Source of the DNA: Sequoia sempervirens
Taxonomy: Eukaryota; Streptophyta; Pinopsida; Cupressales; Cupressaceae
Length of the DNA: 64,000 nucleotides
Direction of reading: 5' to 3'
Assembly: GCA_007258455.2 (NCBI GenBank)
Contig: VDFB02195886.1
Coordinates: forward strand, 70,472 to 134,471
Shown here piece after piece: positions 35,641 through 46,660 of the stretch. The translations under genes were made by a program, and so were the position numbers. Under the pieces are notes generated by a model. It was not told where the DNA came from. It saw nothing but the letters and a program-made list of their open reading frames with translations, and searched no databases. Within the stretch, counting starts at the first letter, position 1. Each line of letters starts with the position of its first letter.

Positions 35641-36440
35641 TGTTGCATGTTGGGTTTTGTCGAAAGGTTGCATTACATTTGTATGGCATGCTTTTTGTTC
35701 TTGTTTATACATCATAGTTGAGTGCATTTTATTCCTACATGATTGTATGGATTTTGTATGGAGGATCTAATGACATAGATAGACTTGTATGAGAGGCTTG
35801 ATTTGGAGGTACTAATTACATGTATGTCATTGAATTGTATAGGTCTTATTTGGTGTGGGTCAAGGTTGATTTACATATAGGACAATATCATATGAGTGTT
35901 ATTGATTTTGTGGGAAGAGTGGATTATTACTAGTGTGCATCAAGCCCATACGGTATGCCTAGTTTGCTTATTCATCATTATGGTTAGCAAAATTCATTGT
36001 TGGGCATTATGATAATACAAATTCCGTGTGGAAGGTCAAATAATGTGCATGCCATGGAGTTGTATTTGGTTTTTTTAATGGTTGTATCACACTCATATGG
36101 TATGCATATATAGTGTTTGTTCATTCATCATGGTTGAGTGATGTCTTATTTGTTGATCATGATTATTCTATAGATTTCACATAACAATCTAATGAACATG
36201 TATCTTGTTGAGTTGTAAGGAATATTTTTGAGGGTTGCATCAAACCCCTATGGTGTACATAATATTCTTGTTTGTGTATCATGGTTGAAATATAGTGATT
36301 CTCATTCATGATGATTTTATATCTTTTACATGAAGGATCTAGTGACGTGTTATTAAGCTTGAAGGTTTTAATGGCATGAATGACATTGAGTTGTAATGGT
36401 TTTGTTTGATGCTTTCATCACTTATATAGTTTGTATAGAG
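35640..36440. repeat. Degenerate tandem repeat, unit about 145-170 bp
   Basis: The phrase GGTTGCATCA..CC.TATGGTATGCAT recurs near 35937, 36082, 36235 and 36408, with an older form near 35666, and each copy is followed by TTCATCATGGTTGAG-like text. Copies are strongly diverged. Confidence 0.6.
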
Positions 36441-36539
36441 TTTTAGTACCACTGAGTATGAAATGAGTTAGAGAAAATGAGTAAGTCAATATTTTTCAAT
36501 GACAACACCAACACAAAGTCACAAATTTCCAATGGTATC

Positions 36540-37025
36540 GTAGACAAGGAAGTGGTAGCATAGACAAGGAAGTGAACATGTCTGAAAAATGTGGTAACAT
36601 GGACAAGGAAGTGAATTGATTGAAAAAATTCCTCAAAGAAATTTGGTCTCATGGTGATGCAATTCCATGTTTGAAAATTTATCATCTATCACCATCTAGT
36701 TATTAGTTATGTAATGTGAAGTAATGCTTTAAGTTTGAAAGATGTGCAATGTAATGAAATCAGTGATATGAATAAAAACTACAAAATTTTCTTACAATTT
36801 TTTTAAGGCAATGCAATGTAATATTGCTTACTAATTTTCTTTGATAGATTTTTTCCAAGCATCCATAGCTTGTTCGAAAGAACCTGTTTTAGGATTTTAT
36901 CCATAGCAAAATGGCAGTAGACTATTTGATAAAATGCTTTGGTAGACATATATGGAAAATGTGATACAATAGAAAAGGAAATGAATTGTTTGAAAAAATT
37001 CCCCAAAGAAATGTGGTCTCATGGA
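36540..37025. repeat. Diverged direct repeats
   Basis: GACAAGGAAGTG occurs three times between 36543 and 36615. A ~50-bp phrase containing TTGAAAAAATTCC and AAAGAAATKTGGTCTCATGG is found at 36603-36653 and again at 36972-37024. Confidence 0.7.
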
Positions 37026-37545
37026 ATGTAATGTATGTGAACCTTAATATAAATGAACTCTAACATAGATAGATTACCAATTGTAATTCACAAGTTCTAT
37101 TAAAATGCAATTTTGTTAATCTATAACATGTTATTGATAATAAAATAATTATGCATTCCAATTTGAAGTTTCAAAGTAGAAAGGCATGCACATGAGGAAC
37201 AAATTGGATCGAATATCAATTCTTATATATCAAAATGTAGAATAATTATGTTTGAACAAATATAAATTTGGCATATATGCCTACACAAAACAAGTTTTAC
37301 AAATTGTGGCATATATGCCATCTCAAGATCTATCAATCCCTAGATGTATCAATCTCTATCAAATCCTAATCCTATGTTGGATCATCAAAATCGAGCCTCC
37401 TCGAAGAACGTAGTGGCTCTAAAGTTTCCTACACAATGACAATTCAAACCATAAATTAGATTAATTATGTGAATGGTTGATAAGATGTACGAGTAAATAG
37501 AAACTTATATACTATAATTTGGAAATTATCAATTTAACATAAAAA

Positions 37546-38594
37546 TCACTATAGGGTGATCCCACAATACTGGTTTATAATTTTTGGCCAAACTAGACAC
37601 TAAAATAATCTTTTCTAACTAAATCTTCACTTTCGCGCACCTATAGCGGCTAAACCATGAGGAATTTGAAGATGATGCAAACTAGTGATTTGTGACATTT
37701 TTTCTATAGATTCTACATATATTTTTTTCAATTTTTTTGGAATTAGATTGCAATTCTTTTTCCATCTCCTTTGAAAACTAGTTTTTTTCAGTAAACATTT
37801 TTAAGGAGTGACACTCACTGTATAACTCATAATTTTTTTTCCATGAAAGATAAAATTCTAATTTTTTCAAATTTAGATTTGTAACTATGATTTCTAGTGC
37901 TTCTAATTGGTTTCATAGTGTTTTATTGAATATTTTTTCCTTAATCAAGTTTTGAAGTCAAACCAATTACAATTTAGACATAGGCAGATCGTATAACGTG
38001 TAACTTTTTTTGCATGTATCAAATTTATTTATTTATTTATTGGATCAAGGACTTCAATATCTAGTGCACTCATATTTTTCAATTTTTTTTTTGATAATCT
38101 GCTATTTTTCCACATGTGTAGAACAAAGAGCTTGATTTTTGATGAAAAACCTATGTTTAATAAACTAAAAAAAAAAAACATAATAAAACCAAAACATATT
38201 AAAATTATATTCATTGGATAGCTCATTCTGAGGACTACCATCATCCAATTGGGTCTATGAAGTCTCCTCCATTTTCATCCTCAACCTGAGCTTCGAAGCG
38301 CAAAATTCTAGACTTTTTTGGTGTTTGAGGGGGAGAAGGGGGGAAAAGGGGGGTTCGCTCAACCCAGGGTTCAAGCGAATCCCCTTTCCACAAGCCTTCG
38401 CTTTTGGCTTTTTTCTGGGAATGGTGGGCTCCATCATTAAATGGGTTTGCTCGAAGGGGGGTTCAATAGTTCGCGTGAACCGAAATTTTGTTCGAACCCC
38501 TAAAAACCATTTTTTTTTGCATGGGGTCATTTTTTGCAACTTTTCCTTCCTCACTGGAATTGTAAACCACTTTTGTGGGTTTACCCTATAGTGA
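37546..38594. mobile_element. TIR DNA element, copy 3
   Basis: The left end TCACTATAGGGTGATCCCAC and the inverted right end TCACTATAGGGTAAACCCAC match at 18 of 20 positions, and similarity continues inward for about 17 more bases. The left half aligns with copies 1 and 2 (GAATTTGAAGATGATG, AACTAGTGATTTGTG). From about 38255 the interior is different and unusually GC-rich, with repeated GTTCG/CGAAC words. Non-autonomous: no transposase motifs. Open frames in the GC-rich part (38255-38617 minus, 38325-38591 plus) look incidental. The flanking triplets AAT and AAC are too weak to name a superfamily. Confidence 0.8.
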
Positions 38595-38649
38595 ACTATA
38601 TTATATAAAAAATGCAATTCTCGTTTACTTCAAGTCTTGCTCTTTTTTT

Positions 38650-38814
38650 AGCCACCACTTGTAACAGAGTTGTCTAGGGACTTGGGTTTGCTCCCTTGAG
38701 GTCTCAAGTTTGACTCTCAATTTGTAGTGTGAATGGATAAGGGGGTCAATTAAAAGTGTGTCAGTGGCCTACTCTGCTGACTAGAGGTATAGGACTAGAC
38801 TTAATTAAAAAAAT
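38650..38814 (+). mobile_element. tRNA-derived SINE with 15-bp target duplications
   Basis: The direct repeat TCTTGCTCTTTTTTT at 38635-38649 and 38815-38829 flanks a 165-bp body. The 5' part has a tRNA-Leu-like box A (GAGTTGTCTAGG, about 38668) and a box B-like sequence (AGTTTGACTC, about 38707), spaced as in tRNA genes. The 3' end is TTAATTAAAAAAA, a short A-rich tail. Length, internal pol III promoter boxes, A-tail and target duplications together identify a SINE. It would depend on a LINE for mobility. Confidence 0.8.
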
Positions 38815-39016
38815 TCTTGCTCTTTTTTTTTTGCAAGATGTTTCACATATGATTGTCCCTTAGGATGATCAGGATTCTTGTATAACGAAATGGTCCCACA
38901 TTAGTTACATTGTTGAATCGAGAAGAGGACTATATCAAGTAAAATAAAATTGATACAAATTAACTATTGGGAAAATGTGTCTCAACCTTGCAATTATAGA
39001 GAGGTTATTGTTGATA

Positions 39017-39050
39017 GGATATATATATGAATATATATATATATATATAT
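39017..39050. repeat. AT dinucleotide microsatellite
   Basis: (AT)n run with one GA interruption, between GATAGG and CCTAGTTACACC. Confidence 0.9.
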
Positions 39051-39479
39051 CCTAGTTACACCAATAGGTGTAATATACAATGGCATCAAGAGGGGAGAGT
39101 GGGATAGATGTAAAGAATTTTTTATTAACTTTTTCAGGAAAACTTCTAAAATGGCCAACATACATTATGTAAATGGTACATTGTAAATCTAGACCATTAA
39201 TTATTGTGTTTTAGATCTAATGGTGGATATTTCGTTGGCATATCTTGCCCTAGAATATAGCCCTATTTTATGAGGGTGTTGTATTACGACTGCGGTAGAG
39301 AGACTGTGATGTATTTTGAGAGTTTGATAGCAATATTTAAGCTTTTGGATTCAACTGTGTCAATTTTTTTGTCAAATGAAAAAATAACGTTTCAGATCAC
39401 ACTCAGTGATCCATCATCAGGAAGAGGAAAAAATGAGATGAGATTGCAGAAAATGTCTTGATAAAGGGTGAGATGGAGG

Positions 39480-39900
39480 AGGAAGAGAAAAAAAAAGACT
39501 TAAAAAACAATAAAATAATAATACCAAGGAAAGAAAAAATAAACAAGTCAAAACCAATAATAGAATTTGAAAGTGTTTTATATTATATAAAAAAAGGAAA
39601 TTAAAGGTAACTAAAGCTTAAAAATAACAATGAGGAAATTACAAAATAAATAGATAATTCAATGATTAAAATAAAATAGAAAGCTAGAGAAAGTAACAAA
39701 CATGAAAAAGTGTCAAGAGGACAAAAAGATGAAGGAAGAAAATGAATAGACTATAATTATTTAATACTAGAGAAACAAGAGACAAAAAGATTAAATAAGT
39801 TGAAAAAGGACAAAAACTAGAACTAGTATAAAATCAAAATCAAAATAAAAGGTCAAAAGGATAGAAAGAAAACAAAGAGACCAAAAATTAATTAGTTTAA
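39480..39900. repeat. A/G-rich low-complexity DNA, left flank of LINE
   Basis: Plus strand rich in AAATAA, AAAAGA and GAAAGA words, including AAATCAAAATCAAAATAAAA. The DNA just past the LINE (46150-46660) has the same character, with ATTCAAAATCAAAACATAA, so the LINE probably landed inside one such tract. Confidence 0.75.
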
Positions 39901-40284
39901 AATTGTTATATTAATTTAAAGATGGGTAGGATAGCAATCATTAAGAAGGGTTCGGGATGGCAGCGAGTCTGAGTTGTGTGCGGGTGTGTGCCGATGGCCT
40001 GTGAGGCCATGGTGCATGGCACCGATCTCCTATGCATGCTCTTGCTTATTCGCTCTTTGTTTTTAGCTGAGGTTTCTTGATAGCGGGGTGGGTTTTTTGC
40101 TGCATTCGGGGTGTGGTTTGTTTTATCTGTGGTTTTCTCCTTTCTTGTTGCTCCAAAACAATCCTGCTTTTGGGTTATTCCCTGGCTGTGTGGGTACCAG
40201 CTTGTGGGGTGGTTTCTTTGTGGCATTCCTTGGTGGTGCTAAGGCTAGCATTTCCTCTTCGGGGCTTTCTATTTGAGGTCATTT

Positions 40285-41727
40285 ATGGCTCCAAGCGAGA
40301 GTTCTTCTGGCGAAAGGGGGCTGTCTTTTAAGGATATGGTGGTGGGAAGTAATCCATCAATGCTTTTGCATGAGAATCCAATTTTTGGTGAGAAAGGATC
40401 TGGAATGGGAGAGTCCTCTTATTTTTTTGGAGGTTTTAGGCCTTCAAAAGTAAATGGGTGTCTTGCTAAGAGTGATATTAGGCTAGTCATTGAAATCCAA
40501 CCTGAGTCTGTTGTGGATGATATCAATTATCTGTCAAAACATGCATTGATTTGTAAGTTTCTTGGGATCCGGGTGTCTTTGTCCTTTCTAGAATCGTGGG
40601 CTCGACGAACTTGGTGTCCAGAGGGGGATATGGATGTAATGTTGGCAGCCAATGGATATTTTCAAGTGGTTTTTTCTTGCATGTCAGATAGAAATAAAGT
40701 ATTTGAAGGAGGGCCCTATTTCTACAATCAGGTTGGCCTTTTCATCAAGCCCTAGCATGTTGGATTTAACCTGACAGAAGAGCTTCCTTCACGGGTTCCA
40801 GTTTGGGTGCGGTTACCATGGCTTCCTTTGGAATTTTTGAGAGAGGACATTTTCAGCTTAGTTGCAAGCGAGCTTGGGAATCCAGTTGGGCCTTCAAGAT
40901 AGACTATGGAAAAGAAGGTAATTACTTATGCCTGGGTATGTGTAGAAATTGATTTGAATAAGCCTCTGCCTGATTCTATGGAGATTTGGTTGGGATCAAG
41001 TTCATGGATTCAACAACTTGATTATGAAACGTTACCGTCTCGTTGTCGATTTTATCATGAATATGGGCATCTACAGAGAATGTGTCCTAAATCTAAGCCT
41101 ATAGGGGATTCAAAAATGGGGTCAGACAGTGCACCTCCTAATCAAGATAAAGGAAAAGCCCCCATGAGGGAGGATAAGGAGGGCTTCACTCCTGTAAGAG
41201 ATCGTAATAAGGGTCGGGGCCAAAAGAGGACCTTTAAGGATAGACAAGCTGATGAGGTCTTCAATAGGTTTGATGCTCTAGATAATTTGAAACAGTTTGA
41301 TGGAACCATTGCTAATATGCCTATAGGACAAGAGCTTTTGGAGGCAGGGGAAATAGGTGGAGATGAGAACAACTTCATTCAAACCAATATGCAAGAGGAA
41401 GTGGTTGGGGTGCAGATGGACACAGATACCTCTGTGAGGCCTATCGAGGTGTTGGGAGCAAGTGGATGCAAGGAATTGCAGGTGACTTATGCTTCTACTC
41501 ATTTTGTGTCTTGTGTTGGGAAAGATCAGCAGGAGGAGAGAAAAGGTAGGGGCTCCCTTTCTGTTTTAGGTATTCATCAAAAGGCTATAAAGAAAGATAC
41601 TTCAGAGAAGCCTCTTAAGGTAGGGGGGAAGAAAGACCAGGAAAAGGTGAAGTTAGTGGGAGAGACTTTAGTGGAGTCTGGTTCTGTGAAGACCATTGAT
41701 TCACACTTTTCTCTATCTCAAAAATGA
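40285..41727 (+). pseudogene. LINE ORF1, DUF4283-type nucleic-acid-binding protein
   Basis: Start chosen at ATG 40285 (MAPSESSSGERG). Residues 50-160 fit a DUF4283 domain (SKHALICKFLGIRVSL, YFQVVFSC, GGPYFYNQVGLFIKP), followed by VPVWVRLPWLPLEFL and AWVCVEIDL. A zinc knuckle follows (CRFYHEYGHLQRMC), but its second Cys is Tyr, a single G-to-A change. The C-terminal third is charged and probably disordered. In-frame TAG codons at 40753 (at the usual Trp) and 40900 break it. The final TGA overlaps the ORF2 start as ATGA at 41724-41727. The family protein binds element RNA. Confidence 0.88.
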
Positions 41728-44700
41728 TTGTTCTTTCATGGAATGTAAGGGGGTTGAATAGCATCCCTAGAAAAAAGGCTATTCGAGAGTTGATTAAGTC
41801 TCACTCTCTTGAAGTGGTTTTTATTCAGGAAACTAAGTTGTCTATTGATAGGATGCTTTACACAGCTACTCGGATTTGGCCTAGATGTCTCTATCAATGC
41901 ATTGGTGCTCAAGGATGTTATGGGGGCTTGGCTCTTTTATGGGACCCTCGCAAGTTGGTCCCACTTTGGTGGGTCTCTAGCAGGTCTGCTATTTCCTTGG
42001 TGGCCACTTGCTACGAAATTGGTGAGATATTTTGTTCACTAATGTTTATGCTCCAATTGATTTCACTGGAAAAGCTTTGCTTTGGTTGCATATAGGATAT
42101 GTTCGTTCTCTTGATCCTTTGTTCCCTTGGATCCTGGAAGGAGATTTTAATGATGTTTTAAGCTTGGAAGAGAAGCGAGGTGGTAATCCCAGGCTCGACC
42201 CTTCTGTGGGCCTTCTGAGGAGTAACATTGAAAGTTTGAAGATTGTGGATATTATACCTTCCAATGGTTTGTTCACTTGGAATAATAGAAGATGTGGGGT
42301 AGAGGCAATAACAGAAAGATTAGATAGGTTTCTTGTGTCATGCTTCTGGATGGCGGATACCTAGAATACCAGATTAGAGATTTTGGATTGGAGAGGTTCC
42401 GATCACTGGCCAATTCTTTTGTCTGCTTCTAAGTTCTGAATGACAAAGAATCCTTCTTTTAAGTTCCAACTTATGTGGCTGAGGGAGGTTTCTCTTCAAG
42501 ATCACATGCTGGCTTGGTGGAGGGAAGGGAAGCCTGCTTATGGCACCGCTATGTTTTCCTTTGTCAAGCAATTGCAGTATGTAAAGTGTAAGTTGAAAAG
42601 GTGGAACAGGACGTGCTTTGGCAACCTCTTTGCAGCAAAAAGAGATGCTCAGCTGAGGGTGGATACTATTACCCGTCAAATCAGAGAGCAGGGTCTATCT
42701 GATGAGCTATATAGAGAGGAAGTTGTGGTGCTAAGAGAATTGGAGGAATGGGAGCTACGGGAAGAGATATACTAGAAACAAAAAGCTCGAATTGATTGGC
42801 TCCAGGAAGGGGATATAAACACTAAGTTCTTTTACAACACCATAAAGGATAGAAGGCATGGGAGCACTCTCATTTCTCTCATGACGACAAAGGGGATCCT
42901 GGTCTCCTCTCATAGGGAGATTGCTCTTGAGGCTACTATATTTTTTGGGAATCTATTTTCAAAAGACTCTATTCCTACTAGGGATGAGGAGGATTTGGTG
43001 CTTGATTGCATCCCTTCTATTGTCACTCCTGAAATGAATGAGGCAATTATTAAGCCTATTTCTCTATCTGAGATAGAAGCAGTGGTTTTTGGAATGAAAA
43101 AGGGTAAAGCCCCAGGACCAGATGGTTTTCCTAGAGAGTTCTTTCAAGCTTTCTGGGATATAGTCAAGATGGACCTCTTTGAAGTTGTGCAGGAGTCCTT
43201 TAGCAATAAGCAGATGCTCAAGGCTCTGAATGCAACCTTCCTTACTCTCATCCCAAAAAAGGAAGGGGCCAGCTCTCTTAACTCCTTCAGACCTATTGCT
43301 TTATGCAATGTGACGTACAAGATAATCACAAAAGTGATTGCTGAGCGGTTAAAGCCATGGCTCAAAAATCTAATCTCCGAGGAGCAAGGGGGATTTGTCA
43401 CAGGAAGACAGATTTTGGATGGGATTATCATAGCTGCAGAAACTGTGCATTCTATGGCTATCTCTAAGGAGAAAGCTATGTTCATAAAGTTGGACATGGC
43501 CAAGGCTTATGATAGGGTCAGGTGGAGCTTTTTGCAAAAAGTTCTCAAGGCTTTTGGTTTTGGGGAGGAGTGGATTAGCTAGGTAATGAGTTGTATCACT
43601 TCACCCTCTTTTGTTGTCCTAATTAATGGTGAACCTACTGACTTATTTGGGGCAGCCAGAGGGCTTAGGCAAGGGTATCCTCTTTCCCCTTACCTTTTCA
43701 TTCTGATGGCTGAGGGTTTGGGAATATTTCTCAAGTATCAAGTTAGGCAAGGTTTGATTCAGGGATGAAAGTGGGGGCATGGCATTCCTCCTTCTTCTCA
43801 TCTCCAATTTGTGGATGATACTTCTCTAATGGGTGTAGCGAGAATTCAGGAGGCAGTTAGCTTTCGAAGAGCTTTGGATATATATGTGAGTGCCTCAGGA
43901 CAAAAGATCAATGAAGAAAAATACCATATTTTTCTCTTCAATACCCCTGCTCCTATTCAAGCTCGGATTGCTCAGATCTTGAGGTTTCAAATTGGAACCC
44001 TTCCTTTTATGTACCTTGGAATCCCTCTTTCAGACCATAGATTTCCAGGGGGTGTGTGGCAGGGAATTTTGGACAAGTTTCGGAGTAAGGTGAGTCATTG
44101 GACCCACCGGTGGCTTTCAACTACTGGTAGAATGACTCTTTTGAAGTATGTGGTCCAAGCTCTTCCTATCTATAGGTGTCTTGTGCAGACTACCCCTGCT
44201 AGCTTCATTAAGGATTTTGATGCTCTTTCCAGACAATTTTTATGGACTAGTAACTTGCTCTCCTCTAAGTGGAGTCTGGTCAAATGGGATTGTGTTTGTA
44301 GATCAAAGTAGGATGGTGGCCTTGGTTTGTGGAAAATAAGCTTGAATGGTAATGCTCTTGCAGCTAAACTCTTTTGGAGATGGTGCATAAGCCAGGATCA
44401 AGGATGGGCTAAAATCCTTAATGTTAAGTATCTTGGTGGGGTGGATGGGAAAGATGTACCAAGATACAATCTGATAGGAAGGGGATCTATGATTTGGGAT
44501 ACTTTGAAGAAAGGAGCGCAGTTAGTTAGAAAGGGTCTTTTTTGGATTTATAATAGAGGTTCGGAAGCCTTGTTTTGGGAGGATTCTTGGGATGGGTTCC
44601 CTCCTATCTTATCTCAGTACCCCCACCTTCAACCGCTCTGTGATAGCTTTCTTGCTGCTGGCTAGAGTAAAGTTGAGGACTTTAAGGTGATTTTAAGGGT

Positions 44701-46027
44701 GGGTTGTGCTGAGGTTTCTAGATGGAAAGAGCCCTATGATTGGCCTCCAGGGGGTTCTGAGGGTGAGAGGGAGACTCTTGCTAGAATTCTTGTAGGTAGA
44801 GTGTGTAATTATTTGAGAGAAGTTGATATCCTCACTTGGGGACCAAATCCAAAAGGAAAGTTTTCAATGGCCTCTGGGTATCAAGAGTTAGAGAGACTTA
44901 CCTTTGATAGGATGGACATTTCCTAGTGGAAGCAAGTTTGGCATAAATCAGCTTGGCCCAAATGTAATTTTTTCTTATGGCTTGTGGTGCAAAGTAAATG
45001 TCTTACCTAGGAGAATCTTCAAAAGAGGGATTTTCATGGACCTTCTATCTGTGTTTTATGTAATAGTAGTGAAGAAAATAGTTTGCACCTATTTTTCCAA
45101 TGCTCCTTCACAAGGGTTATTTGGCACTGGCGGTGGGAAGCTTGGGAGCATGCTTGTATTCATGCTAACTCTTTGGTTGAGTTCTAGAATAGTCTTGGTA
45201 GACCCCTTTCTAAGACTTCTTTTCTTGAGGTGGTGTGGGTTATTGGTCCAGGATTTATTATCTGGTAGGTGTGGTTGGAAAGGAACCATAGAATATTTCA
45301 AGGTTAGCTGAAGATGGTGCAACAGATGTGGTTGCAAGTAATAAATATGCTTCAGGAGACCCTAGCTGCGAAGTGTGATCTCTCTGAGGATATTAATCCA
45401 GGAGATGTGCGAGTGATTCAAAATTTGAATATTTTTTGTGCTGATTCTAGTGATGCTCTTTGTAAGAAACTACAGGTTAGAAGCAGGAAAGCTAAAAGGA
45501 AGGTTTGTAGGGAGGGGAAATGGTCTCCCCCCCCTTTGGGGACTCTGAAGATTAATACTGATGGGTCTTCGAGGGGAAATCCAGGGCATGCTGGGGTTGG
45601 AGGAATTGGCAGGGATAGTTCGGGTAAGGTTATTTTCTTCTTCTCTGAATATAAGGGATTTCAGACCAATAATTACATGGAAGCTCTTGCTGTCCTCTTA
45701 GCTCTTGAAAGAGGATTTTCTCTTGGATGGACCAAGATTATCTGTGAGTCTGACTCCTAGGTTGTGGTGGATATGTTAAACCTGCAATGGATGGAAGATG
45801 TGGAATGGCATCTCGCTGTGGTGGGTAGAAAAATTCTTAGTCTGAGTGCTATTTTGGAGACTGTCTCTTTCTGTTATGTCCCCCGCAAGTGGAATAGGAC
45901 TGCTGATGGCCTGGCTAAGTGGGCTTCTGATCATGGGGAGGGATGGAAGGTGGGAGATTGGGCTCACCTGCCTCTGGATTGTGTTCATGTTCTGGAGAGT
46001 TTGGTCAAGGATGATATAGCTGGTTAG
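41724..46027 (+). pseudogene. LINE ORF2: endonuclease, RT, zinc-binding, RNase H
   Basis: Start ATG 41724. The apurinic endonuclease-like domain shows WNVRGLNS, IQETKL, GDFND, FTWNNRR and SDHWPILL, so its catalytic set is retained; a frame shift near 42030 (about two extra T) lies inside it. The RT domain (about 42880-44300) shows KGKAPGPDGFP, FRPIALCNVTYKI, LDMAKAYDRV, GLRQGYPLSPYLF and FVDDTSLM (43808-43831), all intact. A zinc-binding domain lies at about 44900-45130 (ICVLCNSSEENSLHLFFQC). RNase H lies at 45500-46000 (INTDGSSRGNPG, MEALAVL, CESDS, RTADGLAKWA), with four acidic residues present. Thirteen premature stops: eleven TAG, two TGA, no TAA. The protein would nick target DNA and prime reverse transcription there; in this copy it is broken only by stops and one shift. 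Confidence 0.92.
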
Positions 46028-46115
46028 TTGTGCTCCTTTTGGGGGCTTTTGTATGTTTCTTTTGTTTCCTCTTTCGGGCTTGGGGCCCTGCTTTTTGTAC
46101 TTTGCTGGTTGATTC

Positions 46116-46121
46116 AATAAA
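46116..46121 (+). promoter_or_regulatory. Polyadenylation signal AATAAA of the LINE
   Basis: AATAAA 89 bp after the ORF2 stop and about 14-30 bp before the A-rich terminus. Confidence 0.6.
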
Positions 46122-46149
46122 TTTTTACCCCCTTTTTATAAAAAAATAG

Positions 46150-46660
46150 AAAATAAAAAAATTAAAGATTACAAGAAAGCAAAAGTTATAAAAGACAAAA
46201 AAACATGAGACTAGAATAAATTCAAAATCAAAACATAAGGCAATAAAAGAAAGAAAAAGAAAATAATTAAGACGAGACAATAAGAGAGATGAACTTAAAC
46301 AAAATTAAATGAATAAAACAAGTAAGGTGCACGAGTGAAAAAATAATAAAATAAAAATAAATAAATAAATGAAAAGAGAGATAAGTGCAAAAAATATAAA
46401 AGAAAGAACAAATAAGAACACGAAACCCTAAATAGGTAATTGATTAAAGAAAATAATTGAAGAAAAACAAAAAAGAAAAGAAAGGAAAAGGTAAGAAGAA
46501 ATGGGATAAAAAGAAGACAAAGGAGGAAAGAAGGAAAAGGGGAAATGCAAAAAAAAGGAAAGGAGAGGAAGGGAGAAAAGTTAGACTACACCAAAGAAAA
46601 GGGGGAGAGGTCAAAGGGGGAAGGGAAAGATATGTGAAGGTGAAGGCGAGAGGGAAGGAA
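46150..46660. repeat. A/G-rich low-complexity DNA, right flank of LINE
   Basis: Purine-rich plus strand (AAGAAA, GGAAAAGG, AAATAAATAAATAAATG). An open frame at 46457-46693 encodes mostly Lys, Arg, Glu and Gly and is a composition artefact. The tract ends at the stop codon of the Penelope-like ORF. Confidence 0.75.

Larger units (their letters stand above)
39940..46150 (+). mobile_element. Near-complete plant L1-like LINE (inactive)
   Basis: About 6.2 kb: a GC-richer 5' UTR (39940-40284), ORF1 with a gag-like domain, ORF2 with endonuclease, RT, zinc-binding and RNase H domains, a short 3' UTR with AATAAA at 46116-46121 and an A-rich end near 46130-46150. Both ORFs keep one frame throughout except for a single shift near 42030, but they carry 2 and 13 premature stops. 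The exact 5' end is uncertain; TTTAAAGAT near 39914 and ATTAAAGAT near 46160 could be remnants of a target duplication. Confidence 0.92.

Noticed and set aside
38255..38617. 120-codon minus-strand and 88-codon plus-strand open frames in TIR copy 3
   Set aside because: Overlapping frames in a short GC-rich block inside a non-autonomous element; they extend into the inverted repeat and show no transposase motif.
40077..40276. Open frames in the LINE 5' UTR
   Set aside because: Hydrophobic, overlapping, and immediately upstream of the well-supported ORF1 start; probably 5' UTR composition.
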